From: Kofleriaceae bacterium | GTDB lineage: Bacteria; Myxococcota_A; Polyangia; Haliangiales; Haliangiaceae | Length of the DNA stretch: 32,280 nucleotides | Assembly (NCBI GenBank): GCA_024762925.1 | Contig: JANTGM010000063.1 | Coordinates: 1-32,280, forward strand | Direction of reading: 5' to 3' | Shown: positions 26,101 through 32,280 of the stretch, piece by piece | Position numbering within the stretch: position 1 is the stretch's first letter | Layout: the number at the start of each line of letters is the position of its first letter | Made by a program: the position numbers and the translations under genes | The notes under the pieces: model-generated | Seen by the model: the letters and a program-made list of their open reading frames with translations, nothing else | Databases searched by the model: none | What the model was told of the DNA's origin: nothing

Positions 26101-27990
26101 AAGCACTATCGCTCCATGCTGGCTCGGCATCGCTCGGGACTCGCCGATAGCCAGGTTGTCGACCTGTGGCACCGCCTTGGAGTCACCGCTCAGCATCTCG
26201 GCGACGCGGGCAAGGCCGAGGCCGCGCTACGCCGTGCCCTCGAACGCGATTCTGGCCACGACCAGTCCCTGCGAAGCCTTGCAGAACTCGCCGCTGGCAA
26301 AGAGGATTGGAAGACCGTGGTTGCGTGCAAGCGCGACCTACTCGACTCGCTTGGCGAGGAGGAGCGTTGCACCGTGCTTGAGGAAATCGGTGACCTCTGC
26401 CAACAGCAGCTCAATGATCCTGAGACGGCTCTTGGGGCGTATCTCGAGGCTAGCCACTTAAAACCGAAGTCGCGGAGGCTTCTGCACAAGTCGCTTGAGC
26501 TCCTTACGGTGCAGAAGCAATGGCGGCAAGCGGTGGATGTCCTCGACGCTCTGTCGAAGTCAGAAACTGCGCCAACCCGTCGAGCTAAGTTCCATTACAC
26601 GGCGGCTGTTATTTGTCGCGATGAACTGCAGGATGCCGATTTGGCCGTCGAGTTCTTCACTCGAGCGCTCGATGATAACCCCGAAACCGACAAGGCGTTT
26701 GATGCCATCGACAAGCTTCTATCCTCCAAGGGGGATTGGAAGGCACTTGCCCGCGCACACAGAAAAATGCTGAAGGCGATTGGCGAAGACAGCCCAGAAG
26801 ACCTGCAGCTTCGTCTGTGGACACGGCTCGGCGACATTTGCTCAGAGCATCTCGGCGATTCGGCTCAGGCGATTACCGCTCTCGAAGTGGCAACGTCTCT
26901 CGACCCGAGTGATATGGGGCGTCGTGAGCAACTAGTGAACCTCTACCTCGAAGCCGGCGATCGACGTGATGACGTAATTGAGGAGCTTCAAGCGCTCATC
27001 GCCGCGGACCCGGATCGCGTCGAACTCTACAAAGTGCTCAGCGAGCAGTACCGAGCTCAGGGCGAGACCGACAAGGCCTTCTGCGTGGCACAGGCGTTGG
27101 TCTTCCTCAAGGCTGCCAATGAAGAAGAGGGCAGCCTCTTCAAGTCAGCCAAGCCTCAGTCGTTTGTGGCTGCTAAGCGCCGACTCACCGAGGAACTCTG
27201 GCAAAAAGCTGTCATTCACAATCGTGAAGACCGCCACGTCAATGCCATCTTCTCGTCCATTATCGGGCAGGTTGCCGCAACAACAGCTCAGCCGCTCAGC
27301 GCCTTCAACTTTGATGGCAAGAGCGTCTCCGACGATGGCTCGACCATCTCTAAGGTGTTCCGATACGCAAGTGGCGTGTTGGGACTTTCCCCAGAGCCAA
27401 CACTCTTTGTCGAACCGGAGAGTGGAGAGGGCTTGCGGGTTGCAAACACCGTTGCTGAGGGCAAGCTTCGCCCAACGCTGGTGGCCGGAAAGCCACACGC
27501 AGCCAAGGGGAGCGAAGCGGAACTCGCTTTTGAACTCGGAAAGCGCATGGCGTACTTCCGACCAGAGCGATATCTCAACTTCGCACTACAGACCTTGCCA
27601 AAGCTCGAGGGAGCCTTCTACGGAGCCCTCGACGCCGCCGGCAAGACTGTCGAAGGTCATGCCAATGGCACGATGAGCGCGCAGCTAAAGAAGAGCGTTC
27701 CAACCGCAGTTCTTGAGCAGGTCGGAGTGGTTGCATCAAAAATGCACATCAAACCCAGCAACGGCGTCATCTCCGGGTGGCGCTCGGCAACTGACCTTAC
27801 AGCAAATCGCGTTGGCCTCATCTTGTGCAACGACTTGCAGGTCGCGGCACGTTCGGTGGCAACGGAGAAGTCCTCGCAAAGCACACTGAGTGCGAAAGAC
27901 CGTTTGCGTGACTTGTTGGCTTACTCGGTTTCCGAGGAGTACTTCGCCGTGCGCAAGCACTTGGGGCTGGGCATCGACGCCAACTCGTAG
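23152..27990 (+). CDS. Giant protein: degenerate SIR2-like domain, about 30 TPRs, degenerate M48-like domain
   Basis: A 1612-residue protein without a signal peptide. Residues 10-270 align by eye with SIR2_2-like NAD+-binding domains: LVENIRNGRAAIIVGAG, a short loop, TTFPGDVLE, LKVLGDF, LLFVGFRYGDPDL, then HITVLNL. The active-site residues are replaced: GAGxS plus GxP is GAGIG without GxP, TTNYD is TTF-PGD (Phe116 for Asn), and LHGD is VLGD (Leu158 for His). Residues 290-1390 are TPR pairs, with Trp at 395, 467, 539, 685, 757, 827, 899, 1053, 1124 and 1196 marking units of about 72 residues. Residues 1400-1600 resemble an M48 peptidase with FELGK (1460-1464) in place of HExxH and D1548-x3-N1552 in place of ExxxD. 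ATG 23152 has GGGAG upstream. Likely a cytoplasmic scaffold; the function is unknown. Confidence 0.85.
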   Translation: MPEHTIPNSLVENIRNGRAAIIVGAGIGAASWKQLLEKMNTELRARGVEGDEAAAKDVDKLLHKGNMVRAAAFLGRQLGSEVCDKVVAETWGDSGDIPEVAKALAALPMRQMWTTFPGDVLERSMEQNLPEDWPLPTVLTYKQAGEIDKRRRTVLKVLGDFDSFIATPKSIRQALSNADELRDFVRPYYAEGSLLFVGFRYGDPDLAALLDRVFGSFEPTESEHFMASAGVGPVTVDELASEHHITVLNLPGKGTDEEASAALLELLESLRSKCEESGLSLAKMRPEADDLEGWIGILHENEFDKEALEAVAAIETQARDGENSERLVEVLMLRIELTGESSERAALLREVAGVFETSEDAAGAFTAYTAALGEDPSEVSALEAAERLAGEIDGWGELVADVGSVAGEIADKKLAAIYYARLGHWYHRKLDHIDYGIASYREALRRDPELLDAYQGLGEAYRVQQRWGELADLIDAQLEHTTDVEAKFDLYLAIADICESQLASTPRAIDAYESALALDTNVEDAFVALERLFRQSEHWGKLAKVLERKADFLEKSGNAAQATQVRRDINSMRADKLGDLEGSIGKHESALKADPNDIEALQALEDLYDKLGRTEDYLNVLTTLAKVSPDEERPALLRRLAMELEEQEDGQAAAISALTQLIDLDSEAQDAYRSLERLHRDSKDWQGLVSVLERHAFVEKNPSERTIINIKIADVQETELSDPHRAVEALESAISDSPDNVDAMSALARMYKRTEAWQQAADMFAQHAEHLGKAGAAQWAHAGHIAFDNLQDVETARQYLEKALELSAHNLEALTCLARLHKSEGAWESAINRMVDAADASANRLDRVALLQQASALCESKLGDAKRSLNLLRRVLEVDPENLEAGLQIAESLVSAERWREALPVLEMVVRRTDPEDRVELSARSMEVGRICTQLGEHDKAEEHLSKAVELDPQSLDAALALGDALFAAALAEKENERWLRVDKHYRSMLARHRSGLADSQVVDLWHRLGVTAQHLGDAGKAEAALRRALERDSGHDQSLRSLAELAAGKEDWKTVVACKRDLLDSLGEEERCTVLEEIGDLCQQQLNDPETALGAYLEASHLKPKSRRLLHKSLELLTVQKQWRQAVDVLDALSKSETAPTRRAKFHYTAAVICRDELQDADLAVEFFTRALDDNPETDKAFDAIDKLLSSKGDWKALARAHRKMLKAIGEDSPEDLQLRLWTRLGDICSEHLGDSAQAITALEVATSLDPSDMGRREQLVNLYLEAGDRRDDVIEELQALIAADPDRVELYKVLSEQYRAQGETDKAFCVAQALVFLKAANEEEGSLFKSAKPQSFVAAKRRLTEELWQKAVIHNREDRHVNAIFSSIIGQVAATTAQPLSAFNFDGKSVSDDGSTISKVFRYASGVLGLSPEPTLFVEPESGEGLRVANTVAEGKLRPTLVAGKPHAAKGSEAELAFELGKRMAYFRPERYLNFALQTLPKLEGAFYGALDAAGKTVEGHANGTMSAQLKKSVPTAVLEQVGVVASKMHIKPSNGVISGWRSATDLTANRVGLILCNDLQVAARSVATEKSSQSTLSAKDRLRDLLAYSVSEEYFAVRKHLGLGIDANS

Positions 27991-27997
27991 GAATCCA

Positions 27998-28882
27998 GTG
28001 AAGTTACTAAGCAAATATCTGATGCTCACAGCTGTGGCGGTTCTTGCCGTCACAGCTTGCGGTAGCGATGATCCATTCTGTGGTGACAAGAACCTTGATA
28101 TGGGAGAGGAGTGCGACGACGGAAACGACGACGAGACCGACTTCTGTCTCTCAACGTGCAAGGCGCGCCAGCTCTCGCAGCTCACCGTCAAGTGGGCCTT
28201 TAGCAAGGATAGCGCTGAGGGCTTCACTGGCGACACCTGCATCGATTTGGGGGCCTCGACCGTCGAGATTGAACTCATTGGTGGGCCCGAGCCACTGGTC
28301 TTGTCGGACCGCTGCTCCTTCTACCAGGCAGTTTTTGTGGACATCCCGGCCGGAGACTATGAAGTGCGGGCTAGAGTGCTCGGTCGATGCCAAGCGGGGG
28401 TTGACTGCCCAGGTGAGGATCCTGAAGACGTCTTGCTAACAACCAGCGTTATCTCAGAGAACTTCACCTTTGATGGCGGCACAGACATGAAAGAGTTGGT
28501 GATTCCATTCGACTCTCTCACCCGCTCCTACGATGGAGACTTCTTCTTCCGAGTTGCCTGGAACGCGACTGACTGTGCTCTTGCAGATCCTGTGGTGGTG
28601 GAGCAACGCCTCACCTTGGTGGCAGGAGGCGAGACCTTCACCGGAAGTACAACGGATGGGGCTGCTCTTGATGGCAGTGCAGCTTCGGCCTGTGTCTCGA
28701 TGGAAAACGAGTTCCCACAAGCAGCTCTGGATGTTCCTGCGGGACCAGCGGATCTGCGTATTGAAGGGCTCGATGGATTGGGAGAGGTGGTATTCTCACA
28801 AGACTTTGAGACCTTTGTTGGGGCAGGGGTGGCCAACCCGGAACTGATTTTCGACGTGGACGCTGTTCCGCCGCCTGTGTAA
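27998..28882 (+). CDS. DUF4215-containing lipoprotein
   Basis: A 294-residue lipoprotein starting at GTG 27998, which has AGGA five bases upstream and opens directly into a signal peptide ending VTAC, so the lipidated Cys follows about 20 residues. Just after it, CGDKNLDMGEECDDGN with further Cys (FCLSTCK) is the Myxococcus cysteine-rich (DUF4215) repeat, one copy. The rest (about 60-294) alternates beta-strand-like segments with four more Cys and is rich in Asp and Gly; no enzyme motif is visible. It begins 7 bp after the giant TPR gene and is followed by a terminator hairpin, so the two form an operon. It is probably exposed on the outer membrane. Confidence 0.85.
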   Translation: MKLLSKYLMLTAVAVLAVTACGSDDPFCGDKNLDMGEECDDGNDDETDFCLSTCKARQLSQLTVKWAFSKDSAEGFTGDTCIDLGASTVEIELIGGPEPLVLSDRCSFYQAVFVDIPAGDYEVRARVLGRCQAGVDCPGEDPEDVLLTTSVISENFTFDGGTDMKELVIPFDSLTRSYDGDFFFRVAWNATDCALADPVVVEQRLTLVAGGETFTGSTTDGAALDGSAASACVSMENEFPQAALDVPAGPADLRIEGLDGLGEVVFSQDFETFVGAGVANPELIFDVDAVPPPV

Positions 28883-28934
28883 CTGCTGTTTTCAAGCGTC
28901 CAAGCACACCCGCTTTCCAGGCGGTGATCGCAAC

Positions 28935-28962
28935 TGGCCCCAAATTGTGGGGCCACACTTTT
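28935..28962 (+). terminator. Rho-independent terminator after the DUF4215 lipoprotein gene
   Basis: A perfect 8-bp GC-rich stem TGGCCCCA / TGGGGCCA with the loop AATTG is followed by CACTTTTA. It lies 52 bases past the lipoprotein stop and before the next gene's likely start. It closes the TPR/lipoprotein transcript and argues that GTG 28947, inside the hairpin, is not a start codon. Confidence 0.7.
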
Positions 28963-28979
28963 ACGAGTATCATTGTCGC

Positions 28980-30788
28980 GTGATACTGCGGATTTGTGGA
29001 GGAACGAGGGGCCTGGCACTGGCAGCTCTCTGTGTTGGCGCCCTTGGCTGTGGGCCGCGCTCTTCTGCGAAGACGATGCTCGAAGTTGAAGGGGGGAATG
29101 ATAGCGATGTTCGCTACAACGATCGCGACCCGCTGCTTCCGCCCGCGAAGCTCCAGTCGGGCGCGCCAGACGCGGAATATCTGAAGGCCGTAGCCGAGGC
29201 AATTCAGCCCGCCTGGTCGAGCTTTCTCGAAGACTGCCGGGTGCGATTGCCTGCAACCCACGACCTCAACAACAGCTCGCTTGTGACAGAACTTGTCCTA
29301 GTGATGAATCGTGAGGGGACGGTTCTCGAAGTTCGGCCATCCAAACCTAGTGGCAACGCGGAGTTTGACCAAGTCGCCCAGGAAATCACTGGCGAGCTCG
29401 GCGCACTGCCAAAGCCGCCGATGACACGGCTCTCCGATGATGACCGCGTCTATCTCGTTTGGAGTTTTGCGCGTGATAGGCGTCAGGCTGGACCCGCTAC
29501 AGCAACCTGGAAGCACGTTGAACTGCCGCTTGCCCAAGCGCTTCCAAAGCTGCTCGAGGGATTGCAGTTCGCGACAGCCACGCAGCGAGTGATGGACTCA
29601 AACGGCACGCTCGCTGATAAGGCCGGCTTGCTTGCTCAGGTCGCAGTCTCGGTTGTCGGTGATGGCCTGCAGCGCACAGAACCAGAGCTCCAAGCGCTCG
29701 CATTGCACACTGTTGGGGCCGCGCGCCTAAAACAGTACCTGCCACAGGCAAGGCTCGCACTGCGTTCAACGGAGCCAGCGGTGTCGGTGGCGGCCATTGG
29801 CGCCCTTGCAGCAATCGGCGAACGAAGTGACTCAGAACTTCTCTCAACGTTCGCGCATGGAGCATCGGGCGTTAGTGCACAAGCGAGTTCGGCCGCTGCT
29901 CTCGCCGTTCAGACGCTTGGGCAGGGGCCGGCCGTCAGCACGCGCGCGATTGCAGATTTGGCGAGCGGAAATGGAGAGGCTCGGCACTCGGCGCTCGCTG
30001 TTCTCTCCGTTTTGCCCGCAGTAGATTCCGTTGTTCCGCTCTCCTCTTTGATGCTAGGCAAGCGCAAGGCATCGCGCGCCGAGAGGACCGCCGCTGCTGC
30101 TGCCTTGGGGCGACAGGCATCAGAATCGAGCAAGGCCGTCAAAGCGCTGCTATCAGGAACCTCTGATGGCGATGCTTCGATCCGGATAGCGTGCACAAAC
30201 GCGCTCGCCAAGGCTGCCCACAATGGGCTTCGCAGTCGCGTTGCCTATTGGCGAACCCTTGAGCTACTCAAAGACAAAGACGAGCGAGTTCGTGCTGCCG
30301 CAGTCTTGGCGGCCGCTGCGCTCGACACAGGACGGTTTGGCAAAGAGCTGTCGGCGATTCGTGCGGGCGGTTCAAAGCTGGTCCTCTTGAGCATCGCTGA
30401 GGCGCTCGCAGAAATCCCCGGCCCAGTCGCGCTCGAGCGCTTGCTCGACCTGTCTAGCGTTGCCGATGAGAGCATGCGAATCTGGGCCGCCAAAGGGCTC
30501 GCGAAGCGAAGCGAACCAAAGGCAAAGAAGGCACTGCTCATCCTGTTGGGAGACGAATCGGCCGAGGTTCGAGGCACTGCCATCGCAGGTGTTGCCGACA
30601 GCAAGGACATCACACCGCTTCTGGACGATGCCTCGGCACTGGTGCAGGCACGCGCATTGGCGGTGCTGACAAAGCGCGAAGGCCGAAGCCAAACAGCCTC
30701 GTCGCTGGCGGGGGTACTCACCATGCCTGATCTCGACCCGCTAACACAGCTCCTCTGGGTTGATGCCTGGCTCACAAGCGGTAAGTGA
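28980..30788 (+). CDS. HEAT-repeat lipoprotein with TonB-C-like segment
   Basis: A 602-residue protein from GTG 28980, which opens directly into a lipoprotein signal peptide (ILRICGGTRGLALAALCVGALGC, lipidated Cys near residue 24). The longer frame from GTG 28947 starts inside a terminator hairpin. After a linker, roughly residues 90-150 (LVTELVLVMNREGTVLEVRP, then FDQVAQEITGELGALPKPP) match the TonB C-terminal pattern. Residues 180-600 are alpha-helical HEAT-type repeats: VSVAAIGALAAIGERSDSE, ERVRAAAVLAAAALDTG, ESMRIWAAKGLAKRSEPKA and VRGTAIAGVADSKD. No catalytic motif is seen, so it is probably an envelope scaffold. It precedes the FGE-like gene by 14 bp. A GTATCA...TGATAC inverted repeat (28967-28986) lies at the start. 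Confidence 0.82.
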   Translation: MILRICGGTRGLALAALCVGALGCGPRSSAKTMLEVEGGNDSDVRYNDRDPLLPPAKLQSGAPDAEYLKAVAEAIQPAWSSFLEDCRVRLPATHDLNNSSLVTELVLVMNREGTVLEVRPSKPSGNAEFDQVAQEITGELGALPKPPMTRLSDDDRVYLVWSFARDRRQAGPATATWKHVELPLAQALPKLLEGLQFATATQRVMDSNGTLADKAGLLAQVAVSVVGDGLQRTEPELQALALHTVGAARLKQYLPQARLALRSTEPAVSVAAIGALAAIGERSDSELLSTFAHGASGVSAQASSAAALAVQTLGQGPAVSTRAIADLASGNGEARHSALAVLSVLPAVDSVVPLSSLMLGKRKASRAERTAAAAALGRQASESSKAVKALLSGTSDGDASIRIACTNALAKAAHNGLRSRVAYWRTLELLKDKDERVRAAAVLAAAALDTGRFGKELSAIRAGGSKLVLLSIAEALAEIPGPVALERLLDLSSVADESMRIWAAKGLAKRSEPKAKKALLILLGDESAEVRGTAIAGVADSKDITPLLDDASALVQARALAVLTKREGRSQTASSLAGVLTMPDLDPLTQLLWVDAWLTSGK

Positions 30789-30802
30789 GCTAGCGTTAGA
30801 AG

Positions 30803-31780
30803 ATGCGTCGGTCACTCATGCGAATGGCTCTCCTCATTGCAGGAGTTGCTGGAGGCGCGACGATCGAGAGCAGCGCTGGCGCCAAGCCCGGCTCTGTGCA
30901 AATTCTCGCTCACCAGCCAAGCGAGATGGTCTTTGTAGGCAGTGGTGAGTTTTCCATGGGAATGCCCGAGACCGAGAAAGAACTCGATTTCTTCATTCGG
31001 CTCTGCGTTAGCGACTTTCGCCGAATTGCATCGCGCTTGTGCACGCAACAGCTCACCACGATTCCCTCGCGAGGTGCGCGCTCTGTCGAGGTCTCCAGCT
31101 TCTACATTGATCGCCAAGAAGTGCGTGTTAGAGACTATCGCCGCTGCGTTCGCGCGGGTGTCTGTGATGTTGATCCGCTGCTTTTTGGCGACCAGCGGTA
31201 TCACGAGGATGCGTTTCCTATCGTCAACGTAACCTGGAATGACGCCGTTACCTACTGCGGCTGGCGGCATGCGAGGTTGCCAACCGAAGCGGAGTGGGAA
31301 AAGGCCGCTCGTGGGCCAAAGAGTCTCCGGTTTCCCTGGGGAAACCGCTGGGCCTCCGGTAGCGCAAATCATGGGCAGCTTAGCTTTCAGTTGGAGTTCC
31401 AGCTTCTGGCTGAGCCACCGGATCCGGCCTCCTTGTACAACCTTCACAGTCTCGGTCTGTATGCTGCCGATGGCAGCGATGGCCACGAGTATGTGAGCAT
31501 CCCAGGAGCTCAGGTCTGGGGAGCGAGCCCATACGGCGCTGTGGACATGGCGGGCAATGTCTCCGAGTGGGTGGCCGACTACTTTTCAGCTGAAGGCTAC
31601 AAGGGGCTTCCCGATGCCGACCCGGTGCGTGATGTTCCGCTCAATAACGAAAAATCTCGCGCAGTTAGGGGGGGATCATGGATGGCGCCCCGCACACTCT
31701 TGCTCAGCTACATCCGCCAAGGAGCACCAGCAGACGAGCGTTCCTACCTGCGCGGATTCCGATGTGCCAAGGACCGTTAG
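30803..31780 (+). CDS. FGE-sulfatase (SUMF1)-domain protein, not a genuine FGE
   Basis: A 325-residue exported protein with a signal peptide at 1-25. The formylglycine-generating-enzyme-like fold is clear: EMVFVGSGEFSMGMPETE, SSFYIDRQEVRVRDYRRCV, FPIVNVTWNDAVTYCGW, RLPTEAEWEKAARG, YGAVDMAGNVSEWVADYF, RAVRGGSW and RGFRCAKD. Genuine FGE uses two active-site cysteines in GGSYMCHKSYC-like sequence. Here the matching positions are Ala295 and Leu300, so sulfatase Cys oxidation is not expected. Such proteins often act in other roles, as with kinase-linked or EgtB-like members. It follows the HEAT lipoprotein by 14 bp and is probably cotranscribed with it. Confidence 0.9.
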   Translation: MRRSLMRMALLIAGVAGGATIESSAGAKPGSVQILAHQPSEMVFVGSGEFSMGMPETEKELDFFIRLCVSDFRRIASRLCTQQLTTIPSRGARSVEVSSFYIDRQEVRVRDYRRCVRAGVCDVDPLLFGDQRYHEDAFPIVNVTWNDAVTYCGWRHARLPTEAEWEKAARGPKSLRFPWGNRWASGSANHGQLSFQLEFQLLAEPPDPASLYNLHSLGLYAADGSDGHEYVSIPGAQVWGASPYGAVDMAGNVSEWVADYFSAEGYKGLPDADPVRDVPLNNEKSRAVRGGSWMAPRTLLLSYIRQGAPADERSYLRGFRCAKDR

Positions 31781-31874
31781 GTCCAGATTTTTGGCAACCC
31801 TTTCCCTGGGGCCCCAGTCTTACTTCTCGCAGACCTCCTGTGCTATGCACCAGAACTCGATGAGGAACCCGGCC

Positions 31875-32174
31875 GTGAAACTTGCTAGCGTATTACTCCT
31901 GTCTCTGCCCCTTTTTGTCGCTTCCGCGTGTCAGCAAGGCGAGGGGGACTTCTGCCAAGTGACCGTTGATTGTGCGAGTGGGCTGGAGTGCAACGCGGGC
32001 ACCCAGCGCTGCCAGAAGCCAGGATCTGGAGGGAATATTCCCGATGCTGCGGTTGTCGTGCTTCCCGATGCTGCCCCGGTGGTGGATGCGGCGCCGGCGG
32101 ATGCGGCAGCGTCAGATGCTGCTCCAAGTGACGCAGGGGCTGATGCCAGCGCTGACGCCGCCCCTCCAGTCTAG
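31875..32174 (+). CDS. Small cysteine-rich lipoprotein with Asp/Ala tail
   Basis: A 99-residue lipoprotein from GTG 31875, chosen because GAGGA lies 8 bases upstream and the signal peptide starts immediately (KLASVLLLSLPLFVASAC). In-frame ATG codons at 31845 and 31860 lack a ribosome binding site. The lipobox is ASAC. A short domain follows with four Cys (FCQVTVDCASGLECNAGTQRC), the spacing seen in small disulfide-rich domains. The last ~55 residues are Asp/Ala/Pro-rich repeats such as DAAPVVDAAPADAAASDAAP, probably a disordered tether. No function is recognised; it may belong to the operon of the two preceding genes. Confidence 0.8.
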   Translation: MKLASVLLLSLPLFVASACQQGEGDFCQVTVDCASGLECNAGTQRCQKPGSGGNIPDAAVVVLPDAAPVVDAAPADAAASDAAPSDAGADASADAAPPV

Positions 32175-32251
32175 TGTGCGGCTCAGAGGCATAGAACGCC
32201 CTGGCTCGGTTCTTCGGCCTTTGAACGCCTTCGGCTCATCGTTGCTCAGAT

Positions 32252-32271
32252 CCTTGCTTGCCCCAGCAAGG
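32252..32271. other. Short hairpin near the window end
   Basis: CCTTGCT (32252-32258) and AGCAAGG (32265-32271) form a 7-bp stem around TGCCCC. There is no T-run after it on either strand, so it is a poor terminator. The 106 bases from 32175 to the window end hold no gene that I can support. Confidence 0.3.
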
Positions 32272-32280
32272 TCGTCCTTC

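Noticed and set aside
25500-26102. 200-residue Ser/Arg-rich minus-strand frame
   Set aside because: It is a shadow of the TPR coding frame; composition is that of antisense GC-rich codons.
28947-28979. GTG 28947 as start of the HEAT lipoprotein
   Set aside because: It lies in a terminator hairpin, lacks a ribosome binding site, and would put 11 polar residues before an otherwise normal signal peptide at GTG 28980.
31806-31817. Palindrome CTGGGGCCCCAG after the FGE-like gene as a terminator
   Set aside because: A hairpin would have only a 4-bp stem with a 4-base loop, and no T-run follows.
32175-32280. Partial gene at the window end on either strand
   Set aside because: Open frames are short, cut by the window edge, and show no recognisable motif or start signal.

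Overview
The window looks like chromosomal DNA of a myxobacterium-like organism (Myxococcota, formerly Deltaproteobacteria) of moderately high GC (judged by eye, not counted). This is inferred from the mix of genes: a tandem Hanks-type Ser/Thr kinase with a periplasmic TPR tail, an FHA-domain sigma-54 activator, response regulators with PATAN/DUF4388 domains, a chemosensory CheA/CheW pair, a DUF4215 (Myxococcus cysteine-rich) lipoprotein, a PEGA protein, giant TPR proteins and many lipoproteins with Asp/Ala/Pro-rich tails. No phage, transposon, CRISPR array or rRNA was seen.

Layout. 1-150: tRNA-Ala(GGC) on the minus strand with its own promoter and terminator. 265-2857: a TPR lipoprotein converging on an SDR dehydrogenase/TetR regulator pair. 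2934-5248: a near-palindromic candidate operator, then an overlapping BASS-type transporter and TauE/SafE permease and an exported protein. 5279-9876 (minus): PATAN response regulator, CheW, and a hybrid CheA with its own receiver, without MCP, CheR or CheB nearby. 10101-13247: a 1048-residue protein with two kinase domains. 13279-16993: a PEGA protein divergent from an SppA-type S49 peptidase that carries an outer-membrane-barrel-like N-terminal domain. 17009-19648: an RluA-family pseudouridine synthase divergent from an FHA/sigma-54 activator. 19676-22936 (minus, probable operon): CDP-alcohol phosphatidyltransferase, a lipoprotein with a 15-bp tandem repeat, an exported propeller-like protein and a second PATAN response regulator. 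23152-28882: a 1612-residue protein followed after 7 bp by a DUF4215 lipoprotein and then a terminator hairpin. 28980-32174: a HEAT-repeat lipoprotein, an FGE-like protein and a small lipoprotein. The last 106 bases hold no gene I can support.

How the genes fit together. Most of the window is signal transduction (Ser/Thr kinase, FHA reader, chemosensory His kinase, two PATAN receivers) mixed with envelope proteins. The most unusual gene is the 1612-residue protein. Its N-terminus aligns by eye with the SIR2_2-type NAD-binding fold, but the residues used for NAD hydrolysis are replaced. Its middle is an array of about 72-residue TPR superunits marked by regularly spaced tryptophans. Its C-terminus resembles an M48 metallopeptidase whose zinc motifs are also lost. 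It is coupled to a cysteine-rich lipoprotein gene. It looks like a scaffold built from two dead enzyme folds, and I know of no described system of this kind.
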